Source: Limnohabitans_A sp048020265 (GTDB lineage Bacteria > Pseudomonadota > Gammaproteobacteria > Burkholderiales > Burkholderiaceae_C). From it: a stretch of DNA of 64,000 bases. Numbering within the stretch: the stretch's first letter is position 1; each line of letters begins with the position of its first letter. Shown piece by piece: positions 43,198 through 51,706 of this stretch. Made by a program: the position numbers and the translations under genes. Under the pieces are notes generated by a model. The model was not told where the DNA came from. It was given only the letters and a program-made list of their open reading frames with translations, and did not search any database. The stretch spans positions 2,294,001-2,358,000 of the forward strand of contig NZ_CP171843.1 in assembly GCF_048020265.1 (NCBI RefSeq), given 5' to 3'.

Positions 43198-43671
43198 ATG
43201 AAGCAAGTGGCAGGCCTGATCTGTGCTGTCCTTGCAGGGCTGGCCACGCCAGCGCATGCCGACTTTGAAGTCAATCGGCTGTGGGTCAATGCCGGTTTTT
43301 ATTCAGCGCACTTTGACACGGACAAAGGCCTGCGTAACGCCAATCCGGGCGTTGGGTTTGAATACACGCTGAACGAGCATTGGAGCGCCACCGCAGGGCG
43401 CTTCATCAACAGCAACGACGCCAACTCCAGTTACATTGGGGCTTATTACCAGCCTTGGCGCGTGGGCTCAGTCAAGCTGGGCGTGGTTGCTGGCGCTTTC
43501 AATGGTTACCCCAAAGCCTTTGACGGCGGCTGGTTTCCAGCCGTGATCCCGACCGCCAGCCTCGAAAGCGGCCGCTGGGGCCTGAATGTGGCGCTGGTGC
43601 CGCCGCTCAAAGACCGGCTATACGGCGCTTTGAGCTTTCAGCTCAAGTACCGATTTCAGTCGGAGGACTGA
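43198..43671 (+). CDS. exported beta-barrel-like hypothetical protein
   Basis: A 157-residue protein with a clear signal peptide (GLICAVLAGLATPAHA, residues 6-21). The rest has alternating hydrophobic and aromatic residues (SSYIGAYYQPW, LYGALSFQLKYRF) and ends in an aromatic-rich strand, as in small outer-membrane beta-barrels. It resembles uncharacterised outer-membrane proteins of Burkholderiales, but I cannot name a family. It begins 8 bases after hemL. Confidence 0.7.
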   Translation: MKQVAGLICAVLAGLATPAHADFEVNRLWVNAGFYSAHFDTDKGLRNANPGVGFEYTLNEHWSATAGRFINSNDANSSYIGAYYQPWRVGSVKLGVVAGAFNGYPKAFDGGWFPAVIPTASLESGRWGLNVALVPPLKDRLYGALSFQLKYRFQSED

Positions 43672-43839
43672 TTCGGAAAATCAGGCAACCCGCTCACCCG
43701 AATCGCCCGGAATACCTGCCGAAACTGACCCTACGCAAGCAAGTCGATCTGGCAGTGCCCGGTAGCTGAACAAACCGGCGATAATCCGCGCCTGCATTCA
43801 CGTCCGGACCGGGCGCCTGCCTACTCCCTTGGACTCACC

Positions 43840-44175
43840 ATGAAAAAAAATTTCTCCCTGCAAGCCGAAGGCAAACACCCCGACCGCGTGCTCGAAGCCG
43901 TCAAACACGACATTCGCAAATACTTCAAGCGCGAGCGCAACCGCGATGTGCCCAAAGGCGTGGACTTTTGGGACTTTGACTGCAAAGTGGGACTGACGGC
44001 CGACAACGCCGAAGTGGTGCGTGTGAGCGGGGTGATCGACGCGGTGGATGCGGCAGCCAAGTCAGGCGCGACGTCGGTGTACGTGGAGATTTTGAGCAAG
44101 CACGGCATGCGTGTGCTCAAGGCGCAAGACCCAAGCGGTGTTGAAGACCACTTTGACAATCTGAACAAGGCCTGA
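43840..44175 (+). CDS. DUF6172-type small protein
   Basis: A 111-residue soluble protein beginning MKKNFSLQAEGKHPDRVLEA and containing KYFKRERNRDVPKGVDFWDF. It matches a conserved small family of unknown function, DUF6172 as far as I recall. No signal peptide or membrane segment is seen. The preceding 168 bases show nothing else. Confidence 0.75.
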   Translation: MKKNFSLQAEGKHPDRVLEAVKHDIRKYFKRERNRDVPKGVDFWDFDCKVGLTADNAEVVRVSGVIDAVDAAAKSGATSVYVEILSKHGMRVLKAQDPSGVEDHFDNLNKA

Positions 44176-44212
44176 TTTTTCAGGCCCTCGTCGCAAAAAC
44201 CGGCACCAATGA

Positions 44213-44233
44213 ATGCCCGATCGGGTCGGGCAT
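44213..44233. repeat. hairpin ATGCCCGA-N5-TCGGGCAT
   Basis: A perfect 8-base inverted repeat, ATGCCCGA (44213-44220) and TCGGGCAT (44226-44233), between two convergent genes. It shares its stem with 35250-35270. It could act as a bidirectional transcript end or be a REP-like element. Confidence 0.5.
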
Positions 44234-44261
44234 GAGACAACCCGGGGCCAGATTGATCGGG

Positions 44262-45521
44262 CTACTCTGGCGTCTTCGAAGCCGCAGCTTCAGCGGCAGC
44301 CGCCCGCAACTTGTCTTTCTTGCTGGGCCTTGAACCTTTGACACCGCCATTGCCGGGTGAAGGCAGTGGCGGGGTTTCGGTGGGCTCAAAGCCTGGGATT
44401 TGCTCCAAAGCGAGTTCCAGGCTTTCGCGTTTCTGGATCAACTGCCAGTGCGCCAGCGCAGCGGCGGTGACAAAGCTCACCGCGTCTCCGTGCGCCCCGG
44501 CCCGACCAGTGCGGCCAATGCGGTGGGTGTAATCGGTGGCCGAGCGCGGCAGGTCGTAGTTGACGACCACGGGCAGCATGGCGATGTCGATGCCGCGTGA
44601 GGCCAGGTCGGTGGTGACCACCACGTCCCAGCGGCCGGCTTTGAATTCGCTCAACACTTCTTGCCGTGCACCTTGGCTCATCTCGCCATGGAAAGGCGTG
44701 GCGTAAATACCCGCTTTGTAGAGCTTGCCCGCCACATGCTCACAGGCATAGCGCGTGGCCACAAACACCAGCACCTGCTTCCAGCCGTTTTCTTGGATGA
44801 GGTGGCGCAGCAAGGCGGTGCGGCTTTTCTCATCCACGCGGATAGCGCGTTGGGTGATGTCGGGTTGATGACCTTCAAAAGCCTCCACCGTGATGCGCAC
44901 AGGCTGGTGCAGCAACTTAGCGGCCAAAGTTTCCACCTCGGGCGCAAATGTGGCTGAAAACAAGAGCGTCTGACGCCGAGCAGGCAGCAGTCCCAACACA
45001 CGTTGCAGCTCGTCAGCAAAACCCAGGTCCAGCAGGCGGTCGGCTTCGTCCAGCACAAGGTGCTGCACATCGGCCAGGCGCACAGCGTTTTGGTCGATCA
45101 GGTCGAGCAAGCGGCCAGGTGTGGCCACCACGATGTCTGCCCCGCCGCGCAGCGCCATCATTTGCGGATTGGCCGAAACACCGCCAAACACGGTGTTCAC
45201 CTTGAGTGACTGCGGCAGTTTGTACGCCAAATTGGTCAGCACGTCACCCACTTGCACCGCCAGCTCGCGCGTAGGCACCAGCACCAACACACGCACCGGG
45301 CGGCGAAAGTTGGTCTGGCGCGGCGAAGCCAACAAGTGCTGCAACAGCGGCAGCGCAAAAGCAAGGGTCTTGCCAGAGCCGGTGGGCGCAGTGGCCCACA
45401 CGTCGGACGACTTCAAAACCGCCGGAATCGCCTCGACCTGGATAGGTGTGGGGGCGTACAAGCCCATGTCACCCACAGCGCGCAAAAGCGCGGGGGTCAG
45501 GCCAAGTTGATCAAAATTCAC
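44262..45521 (-). CDS. rhlE: DEAD-box RNA helicase, RhlE type
   Basis: A 419-residue DEAD-box helicase. It has the Q motif (GLYAPTPIQ), motif I ATAPTGSGKT, motif II VLDEADRLLDLG, motif III SATF, and motif VI HRIGRTGRAG. A basic C-terminal tail (GVKGSRPSKKDKLRAAA) follows. It remodels RNA in ribosome assembly or mRNA decay. Confidence 0.93.
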   Translation of the reverse strand: MNFDQLGLTPALLRAVGDMGLYAPTPIQVEAIPAVLKSSDVWATAPTGSGKTLAFALPLLQHLLASPRQTNFRRPVRVLVLVPTRELAVQVGDVLTNLAYKLPQSLKVNTVFGGVSANPQMMALRGGADIVVATPGRLLDLIDQNAVRLADVQHLVLDEADRLLDLGFADELQRVLGLLPARRQTLLFSATFAPEVETLAAKLLHQPVRITVEAFEGHQPDITQRAIRVDEKSRTALLRHLIQENGWKQVLVFVATRYACEHVAGKLYKAGIYATPFHGEMSQGARQEVLSEFKAGRWDVVVTTDLASRGIDIAMLPVVVNYDLPRSATDYTHRIGRTGRAGAHGDAVSFVTAAALAHWQLIQKRESLELALEQIPGFEPTETPPLPSPGNGGVKGSRPSKKDKLRAAAAEAAASKTPE

Positions 45522-45568
45522 TCAGTGGTTTCTGTGTTGGTTGAAAAAGTTGCTCACTGTCCGCTGCA

Positions 45569-45613
45569 TGGCAGTTCCATCATTGGACTGCCACGCTTCG
45601 CTCGCAGTGACGG
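45569..45613. repeat. palindromic intergenic repeat of a dispersed-repeat type
   Basis: TGGCAGTTCCA (45569-45579) and TGGACTGCCA (45584-45593) form a near-perfect hairpin, continuing into CGCTTCGCTCGCAGTGACGG. The latter resembles the TCACTGCGAGCGAAGCG-type repeat scattered between genes in many proteobacteria. It lies between rhlE and purH. Confidence 0.5.
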
Positions 45614-45620
45614 GAAGCAC

Positions 45621-47207
45621 TCAATGGCGGAAGTGACGCACACCCGTGAAGACCATCGCCACGCCGCGCTCGTTGGCGGCGTCGATGACCTCTTGGTCGC
45701 GCATCGAACCGCCGGGCTGGGCCACGCAAGTCGCACCGGCGTCCACCACCACGTCGAGACCATCGCGGAAGGGGAAGAAGGCATCGCTCGCCACAACGGT
45801 GTTTTGCAGGCTCAACTTCGCGGCCTCGGCCTTGATGCTGGCGATGCGGGCGGAATCGAGGCGGCTCATTTGGCCTGCGCCCACACCCATGGTCATGCCA
45901 TTTTTGCAGAACACGATGGCGTTGGATTTGACGAACTTGGCCACTTTCCAGGCGAACAGCAGGTCATGAAGCTCTTCAGGCGTGGGTTGCTTGACGGTGA
46001 CGATCTTCATGTCGGCCAAGGCCAGCTCGTGGTTGTCGGCACTTTGCAGCAACAGACCCGAGCCCACGCGCTTGGTCTCCAAAGCGTTGCGCACATCGCC
46101 GTAATTGGCGGGCAAAGCGATTTTCATCAGGCGCACATTGACTTTGCTCTTGAACACTTCCAGCGCTTCGGCGCTGAAGTCGGGGGCCATCAGCACTTCG
46201 ACGAATTGCTTGCTCACGGCTTCGGCAGCGGCCTTATCCACCGGGCGGTTGAAGGCGATGATGCCGCCGAACGCGCTGGTGGGGTCGGTCTGGAAAGCTT
46301 TGCTGTAAGCCTCGAACGCCGTGGTACCCACGGCAACGCCGCAGGGGTTGGCGTGTTTGACGATCACACACGCAGAGGTCTCGAAGCTCTTGACGCATTC
46401 CCACGCCGCATCGGCGTCGGCGATGTTGTTGTAGCTCAGTTCTTTGCCCTGGAGTTGCACGCCGGTGGCGAGCGATCCCGCAGCCGGGACCAGGTCGCGG
46501 TACCACGCAGCTTGCTGGTGGCTGTTTTCGCCGTAGCGCAGGTCTTGCACCTTGACGTATTGCTCGTTGAACTGGCCTGAGAACTGGGCGCGCTCGGGCA
46601 CGTAGGTTTCGCTCAGCTTTTCGGCTTCAAAGTTCACGCTCGACAAGTAATTGCTGATCGCGCCGTCGTATTGGCTGATGCGGTTGAACGCGGCCACGGA
46701 CAAAGAAAAGCGCAGTTTATCGCTGAGTTTGCCGTTGGCCTTGAGTTCAGTAATCACGTCCGCGTATTGGCTGGCATCGGTCACGATGCCCACGTCTTTC
46801 CAGTTTTTGGCGGCAGAGCGGACCATGGCGGGCCCGCCAATGTCGATGTTCTCGATGGCGTCGGCCAGTGTGCAGCCGGGCTTGGCCACGGTGGCTTCAA
46901 AGGGGTAGAGGTTGACGATGAGCAAATCAATCGTGTCGATGTTGTGCGCCTTGAGGGCCGCCATGTGCTCGGGGGTGTCGCGACGCGCCAACAAACCGCC
47001 GTGCACTTTGGGGTGCAGTGTTTTCACACGGCCATCGAGCATTTCGGGGAAGCCGGTGACCTCTGCCACCTCGGTCACGGGCAAGCCTTGCTCGGCCAGG
47101 AGTTTGGCGGTGCCGCCAGTGGAGATCAGGCCCACACCCAAAGCGTGCAGTTCTTTCGCCAGATCAACGATGCCGGTTTTGTCAGAGACAGAGATGAGGG
47201 CTCTCAT
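45621..47207 (-). CDS. purH: bifunctional AICAR formyltransferase / IMP cyclohydrolase
   Basis: A 528-residue PurH. The N-terminal MGS-fold cyclohydrolase (about 1-150) reads RALISVSDKTGIVDLAKEL and STGGTAKLL. The C-terminal AICARFT domain has RYGENSHQQAAWYRD and KHANPCGVAVG. It performs the last two steps of IMP synthesis. It follows fis and dusB, a usual order in Burkholderiales. Confidence 0.96.
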   Translation of the reverse strand: MRALISVSDKTGIVDLAKELHALGVGLISTGGTAKLLAEQGLPVTEVAEVTGFPEMLDGRVKTLHPKVHGGLLARRDTPEHMAALKAHNIDTIDLLIVNLYPFEATVAKPGCTLADAIENIDIGGPAMVRSAAKNWKDVGIVTDASQYADVITELKANGKLSDKLRFSLSVAAFNRISQYDGAISNYLSSVNFEAEKLSETYVPERAQFSGQFNEQYVKVQDLRYGENSHQQAAWYRDLVPAAGSLATGVQLQGKELSYNNIADADAAWECVKSFETSACVIVKHANPCGVAVGTTAFEAYSKAFQTDPTSAFGGIIAFNRPVDKAAAEAVSKQFVEVLMAPDFSAEALEVFKSKVNVRLMKIALPANYGDVRNALETKRVGSGLLLQSADNHELALADMKIVTVKQPTPEELHDLLFAWKVAKFVKSNAIVFCKNGMTMGVGAGQMSRLDSARIASIKAEAAKLSLQNTVVASDAFFPFRDGLDVVVDAGATCVAQPGGSMRDQEVIDAANERGVAMVFTGVRHFRH

Positions 47208-47225
47208 GGGGACTTTCTTTCTTAT

Positions 47226-47465
47226 TTATTTCAACAAATCGTGCTCGAGCAATTTCTTGCGCAAGGTGTTACGGTTCAGACCCAGCCATTCCGCAGCGCG
47301 CGACTGGTTCTGGCCAGACTGGGTCATCACCACGTCCAGCAGCGGCTTTTCGACCAGCTTGACCAGCATGTCGTAAAGACCTGTGGGATCGGTACCGTCC
47401 AGGTCACGGAAGTAAATATCCAGGTTGTCCCGGATGCAGTTTTCAATCGATTGGGGTTCGCTCAT
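47226..47465 (-). CDS. fis: Fis-family DNA-binding regulator
   Basis: A 79-residue Fis-like protein with the C-terminal helix-turn-helix NQSRAAEWLGLNRNTLRKKL. It is shorter than E. coli Fis (98 residues) at the N terminus, as in other betaproteobacteria. It overlaps dusB by 4 bases, the classical dusB-fis operon. Confidence 0.92.
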   Translation of the reverse strand: MSEPQSIENCIRDNLDIYFRDLDGTDPTGLYDMLVKLVEKPLLDVVMTQSGQNQSRAAEWLGLNRNTLRKKLLEHDLLK

Positions 47466-48508
47466 GGCGTGGTCTCTAAATCGGTGCAGGCCTCAGGGCG
47501 CAAGGGCTGGTGCCGGGGCAGGCGCTCCATCTGCTCGGCCAGGCCGTCCAGATAGGCGGCCACGGCAGCCAGTTGCGTGGCTGCAGTCTCCAAGGTGTTC
47601 ATGTGTTCACGAAAAGCATCACCACCGGGCAGTGTGCGCACATACCAGCCGATGTGTTTGCGGGCCGAGCGCACGCCGGTGTATTCGCCATACAGACCAT
47701 AGTGGTCTTCAAGGTGTTCCAGCAGGGCGCGGCGCACCTCAGCGACCAAGGGCGGGGCGAGGTGTTCGCCCGTGGCCAGAAAGTGGCCTATTTCGCGAAA
47801 AATCCAGGGGCTGCCTTGCGCGGCGCGGCCAATCATCACGGCGTCGGCGCCCGTGAACTTGAGCACATCGCGGGCCTTTTCGGGCGAGTCGATGTCACCA
47901 TTGGCCACCACCGGGATCTTGAGCGCGGCTTTGACGGCGGCCACGGTGTCGTATTCGGCCAGGCCCTTATAGCCCTGCTCACGGGTGCGGCCGTGCACGG
48001 TGACCATCTGAACCCCAGCGCTTTCAGCGGCACGGGCCAGGCTCAGGGCGTTCTTTTCGGCATCGCACCAACCGGTGCGCATCTTCAGGGTCACGGGCAC
48101 GCCGTGGGGCAAAGCCGCTTCGACCACCGCACTGATGATCTCCAGCGCCAGCGGCTCGTCTTGCATCAGGGCCGATCCGGCCCATTTGTTGCAAACCTTT
48201 TTGGCTGGGCAGCCCATGTTGATGTCGATGATCTGCGCGCCCCGGTCGATGTTGTAGCGCGTGGCGTCGGCCATCATCTGCGCTTCGGTACCCGCGATCT
48301 GCACAGCGATCGGGCCGGGCTCACCGTCGTGGTTGGCGCGGCGCGAGGTTTTGAGCGAAGCCCACAAATCTGGCCGGGAAGTCACCATTTCACTCACGGC
48401 ATAGCCCGCACCGAACTGCTTGCACAGCTGGCGAAACGGCCGGTCCGTCACCCCCGCCATGGGGGCCACGAACAAGTTGTTCGGCAATGGGTAAGGGCCA
48501 ATCTGCAT
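47462..48508 (-). CDS. dusB: tRNA-dihydrouridine synthase B
   Basis: A 348-residue FMN-dependent Dus enzyme. It shows LFVAPMAGVTDRPFRQLCKQ, the MGCPAKKVCNKWAGSALM motif with the catalytic Cys, and HGRTREQGYKG. It reduces uridine to dihydrouridine in tRNA. It is the first gene of dusB-fis-purH. Confidence 0.95.
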   Translation of the reverse strand: MQIGPYPLPNNLFVAPMAGVTDRPFRQLCKQFGAGYAVSEMVTSRPDLWASLKTSRRANHDGEPGPIAVQIAGTEAQMMADATRYNIDRGAQIIDINMGCPAKKVCNKWAGSALMQDEPLALEIISAVVEAALPHGVPVTLKMRTGWCDAEKNALSLARAAESAGVQMVTVHGRTREQGYKGLAEYDTVAAVKAALKIPVVANGDIDSPEKARDVLKFTGADAVMIGRAAQGSPWIFREIGHFLATGEHLAPPLVAEVRRALLEHLEDHYGLYGEYTGVRSARKHIGWYVRTLPGGDAFREHMNTLETAATQLAAVAAYLDGLAEQMERLPRHQPLRPEACTDLETTP

Positions 48509-48607
48509 GACAGGGGTGCGTTGCGAAAAGGGGGAATGCCTAAAAAGGAGGCACTATTGTAGTTGCTTAATATTTCAGCAACCGAAAGGAAACTGTGCTA
48601 AGCGCTG

Positions 48608-48644
48608 GGGCCATGCCTGCGCGCCATCGCTTGCGGCATGGCCC
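48608..48644. repeat. inverted repeat GGGCCATGCC/GGCATGGCCC upstream of yqaA
   Basis: A perfect 10-base inverted repeat (48608-48617 and 48635-48644) between dusB and the YqaA-like gene. The right arm GGCATGGCCC equals part of arm A of the interleaved repeat block at 25,968. Chance is possible in GC-rich DNA. Confidence 0.45.
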
Positions 48645-48664
48645 ATCCCGCTACACTGAGTCAG

Positions 48665-49132
48665 ATGGAAATCTGGCTCACTCAATTGCTGCAATGGCTG
48701 GCCCTGCCACAACACGGCCTGAGCACCGTGTTCGTCGTGTCGTTCATCTCGGCCACCTTGCTGCCCATGGGCTCCGAGCCCGCCGTGTTTGGCCTGGTCA
48801 AACTCAACCCCGAACTGTTTTGGCCCGCCATCGTGGTGGCTACCACCGGCAACACCCTGGGCGGCATGCTGAGCTGGTGGATGGGCTGGGGCACGCACCA
48901 GGCGGTGGACCGCTGGCGCCATTCCAGCACAGACCAACGCGCCTTGAAATGGCTGAAAGCCCTCGGCCCCAAAGCCTGCCTGCTGTCGTGGCTGCCCGTG
49001 GTGGGCGACCCCATTTGCGCTGTGGCCGGCTGGCTCAGGATGCCATTTTGGTCGTGCACGCTGTACATGGCCCTGGGCAAATTCGGGCGTTACGTGGTGA
49101 TGACGGGCGGGCTGCTTTGGTTTTTTCCTTAG
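48665..49132 (+). CDS. YqaA/DedA-like small membrane protein
   Basis: A 155-residue membrane protein of the YqaA type (SNARE-associated/DedA superfamily). It has FISATLLPMGSEPAVFGLV, VVATTGNTLGGMLSWWMG and LLSWLPVVGDPICAVAGWL, with re-entrant-loop-like Pro/Gly-rich segments. DedA relatives act as lipid flippases, but the role of this small branch is unclear. The start is at MEIWLTQLL (48665). Confidence 0.85.
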   Translation: MEIWLTQLLQWLALPQHGLSTVFVVSFISATLLPMGSEPAVFGLVKLNPELFWPAIVVATTGNTLGGMLSWWMGWGTHQAVDRWRHSSTDQRALKWLKALGPKACLLSWLPVVGDPICAVAGWLRMPFWSCTLYMALGKFGRYVVMTGGLLWFFP

Positions 49133-49146
49133 CAATGGGCATGGAC

Positions 49147-49690
49147 TTATGTCACAGCAAGCCGCCGTGGGCCTGAATCCATCCACCGTTTCAGATTGTC
49201 TAAAAACATCTGCCACACCCGTGGCTCATGGCGATCCGAATGACCCGCAGCGTGCGGCATCACCATCACCTGAAGCGTGGCCCACAAAGCGGAGGACATC
49301 TGCAAGGTTCGCAGGCAAAAACATCCAAAAATGCCCCCTAAATGACCACGCTGCAAGGCCGCAATCAAACCAGGCTCATCGACGACCTAACCCCGTTCGA
49401 CATTGATCAGGTGGGTGCCCTGGGGCAAGCAAGACAGCGCATTGGCATTCACCAGATACCGCATTGTGTCGGTCAATGGGCAGACCGATACCATACAGTC
49501 AGTGTGCAGCAAAACCTCCCGCCAATTAACGAAACTGACCATTTGCACAGGCTGCTGATGCTGCGCGCCATAGACCGTCATATTCTGTCTGAAGGCCATC
49601 ACATGCAACGCCAAGCCCTGAAGCAACATCGACAGTGACTGTCCGCTGGCAGTGCTGTGCTGTCAAGATCGCCCGTGCACTGCGCCATTC
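49147..49690 (-). pseudogene. decayed D-2-hydroxyacid dehydrogenase (glyoxylate/hydroxypyruvate reductase-like)
   Basis: The minus strand reads a recognisable 2-hydroxyacid dehydrogenase. VSVCPLTDTMRYLVNANALS and LPQGTHLINVERG are followed by an in-frame TAG (49387-49389), then VVDEPGLIAALQRGHLGG. The next segment needs a one-base shift at a run of five G (complement of 49334-49338) to read AFLDVFACEP. It shifts back to read LWATLQVMVMPHAAGHSD and VWQMFLDNLKRW before the stop at 49147. The NAD-binding glycine motif upstream is also out of frame. It fills most of the 577-base gap between the YqaA-like gene and the heptose operon. The upper boundary is approximate. Confidence 0.8.
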
Positions 49691-49709
49691 TGTCACTGCT
49701 GACGGTTGA

Positions 49710-50756
49710 TCAAGGGCGGCCAGTCAAAGCCATCGCACAGGCCGACAAATTTGGAAACGCACCGTCAACGGGCACACGTGCATCTGGCACCCACTGCCCC
49801 CCCTCTTGCACAATGAGGTAAGCGGCTTGCAACTTAGCAGCCCGCGCAGCTTGAATGTCCGATAGGCGATCACCGATCAACATCGAATCAGACAAAGAGA
49901 TGCCTAGCTCGGTGGCGGCTTGGATGATCAGCCCAGGCAAAGGTTTGCGACATACACACGCGACCGCCCACTTGCCAATGATCCCCTCTGGGTGATGAGG
50001 GCAGTGATAAATGCCATCCAACTCCACACCGTGTGTCCGGAGCACCGCCATCATTTGTACGTTCAAATCCAAGTGATCATTTTCATCGAAATAACCCCGC
50101 GCCAAACCGGACTGATTGGTCACGATGACCAGTGCATAGCCTGCATCTTGGAATCTCTTCAATCCTTCAACGGCACCGGGTAGAAATTCAAAATCCGACC
50201 ATCGCCCCACATAACCAGCATCCAGGTTGATGACGCCATCACGGTCAAGGAAAATAGCCCGGCGCGCAGAGCGGGCATTGAAGCGTGTCCCACGAACCCG
50301 CTTCAGCAGCGAGCTCGTCGAGTAACCAGGGGTAAATTCAATCGCCAAGGCTTGTCCACCCGATTCACGAACCCATCGAGCTTCAGGCAGAACTTCCATG
50401 TCGTAGTCACCACCTTTGACATAAATATCAGGGCTAATTTCACGAATCAACTCAAGTGGTGTCTTGTCATCAAAAAAAGTGACCAAAGAGACCGACGATA
50501 ACGCCGCCAACAGCACCGCCCTGTCTACTTCTGTGTTGAGCGGCCGGTCATCTCCTTTGCCGAGCATTCGGACGGAAGCGTCTGTATTAAGTCCGACCAC
50601 CAACGAAGCCCCTAAGCTTCGGGCCCGTTCCAAATAGTGAACATGACCCTTGTGCACGATATCAAACACCCCATTGGTGAACACCCATGGGCGTGGCAAC
50701 CCTGCCAACCGATTCATCAACTCGCTACGCGGGCATATTTTGTCGTCCAGCATCAT
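49710..50756 (-). CDS. fusion of heptose-1-phosphate adenylyltransferase (HldC-like) and heptose bisphosphate phosphatase (GmhB-like)
   Basis: A 348-residue two-domain enzyme. Residues about 15-160 form a nucleotidyltransferase with TNGVFDIVHKGHVHYL (HKGH, 35-38) and VKGGDYD, like the C-terminal half of HldE. Residues about 165-348 form a HAD phosphatase of the GmhB type with FLDRDGVIN (D171, D173), the zinc site C252, H254, C267 and C269, and GDRLSDI. It would remove the 7-phosphate of heptose bisphosphate and then attach AMP to heptose-1-phosphate. HldC is usually fused to HldA, so this pairing is unusual. It ends the operon and overlaps hldA by 4 bases. Confidence 0.87.
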   Translation of the reverse strand: MMLDDKICPRSELMNRLAGLPRPWVFTNGVFDIVHKGHVHYLERARSLGASLVVGLNTDASVRMLGKGDDRPLNTEVDRAVLLAALSSVSLVTFFDDKTPLELIREISPDIYVKGGDYDMEVLPEARWVRESGGQALAIEFTPGYSTSSLLKRVRGTRFNARSARRAIFLDRDGVINLDAGYVGRWSDFEFLPGAVEGLKRFQDAGYALVIVTNQSGLARGYFDENDHLDLNVQMMAVLRTHGVELDGIYHCPHHPEGIIGKWAVACVCRKPLPGLIIQAATELGISLSDSMLIGDRLSDIQAARAAKLQAAYLIVQEGGQWVPDARVPVDGAFPNLSACAMALTGRP

Positions 50757-51706
50757 GCCCCCAACAACTCCGTTGCGCTCAATGTGGCAGTCCCAAATTT
50801 AGCGACCACCAAGCCTCCCGCTCGATTGGCCAACGTCATCGCATGCACCAATGGGACACCCGAAGCCACCAACATAGCCAACACAGCAATCACGGTATCG
50901 CCAGCACCTGTGACATCCGCGATCTCGACCTGTTGTGCAGGCAAATGCACCCGACGCTCGGGCTCAAAAAGAGTCATCCCCTCTTCAGCCCGGGTCAATA
51001 CAAGCGATCGGATATCCAACGAATCGCACAGCTGAGTGACTTTCATTCGAAGTTGATCTTCGTCCTGCCAAGGGCCAATGATGTGCATCAACTCCTGGCG
51101 ATTAGGGGTAATGAGGTCCGCTCCTTTATATTTCGAAAAATCATGCCCTTTGGGATCCACCAAGACCTTCAAGCCATTTTGCTTAGCCAACGCGATCATC
51201 TGTTGGACGTCCACCAGCGCACCTTTGGCATAGTCAGAAATCAACACCGCATGGTGATCCAGAAGGTCGTTTGAAAAATGTTCGAACAAGGTAGCCAACG
51301 CCTTTTCACCAGGTCGATCTTCAAAATCAGCACGCATCATTTGTTGTGACCTGGCAACGAGACGCCATTTCATGGTCGTGCGCAAGCCTTCGTCACCCAC
51401 CAATCGGGCCGAGATACCCGAGCGCTTCAACAGACGGCTGAGTTCATCGCCTGCAGCATCGCAACCCACAATACTTTGTAAACCGACTTGCCCCCCGAGG
51501 GCCTTGATGTTCATAGCCACATTGGCTGCGCCACCAAGCCGGGTCTCCTCCTCCATCACTTGCAAAATAGGAACAGGTGCTTCCGGCGAAATCCGAAAAA
51601 CATCACCCATCAAATACCTGTCCAGCATCACATCGCCAACAACCAGCACTTTGCTGCTTGCCATGACAGCCGCCATGTCCATGGGGGTAAGTTCAGTGGG
51701 GTTCAT
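50753..51706 (-). CDS. hldA: D-glycero-beta-D-manno-heptose-7-phosphate kinase
   Basis: A 317-residue ribokinase-family kinase matching the N-terminal half of HldE. It has LVVGDVMLDRYLMGDVFRIS (21-40), ETRLGGAANVAMNI and DVTGAGDT (264-271) with the catalytic Asp. It makes heptose-1,7-bisphosphate. It overlaps gmhA upstream and the HldC-GmhB fusion downstream by 4 bases each. Confidence 0.9.
   Translation of the reverse strand: MNPTELTPMDMAAVMASSKVLVVGDVMLDRYLMGDVFRISPEAPVPILQVMEEETRLGGAANVAMNIKALGGQVGLQSIVGCDAAGDELSRLLKRSGISARLVGDEGLRTTMKWRLVARSQQMMRADFEDRPGEKALATLFEHFSNDLLDHHAVLISDYAKGALVDVQQMIALAKQNGLKVLVDPKGHDFSKYKGADLITPNRQELMHIIGPWQDEDQLRMKVTQLCDSLDIRSLVLTRAEEGMTLFEPERRVHLPAQQVEIADVTGAGDTVIAVLAMLVASGVPLVHAMTLANRAGGLVVAKFGTATLSATELLGA

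Noticed and set aside
49342..49638. 98-residue plus-strand open frame
   Set aside because: It lies opposite the recognisable dehydrogenase relic and has no family signals.
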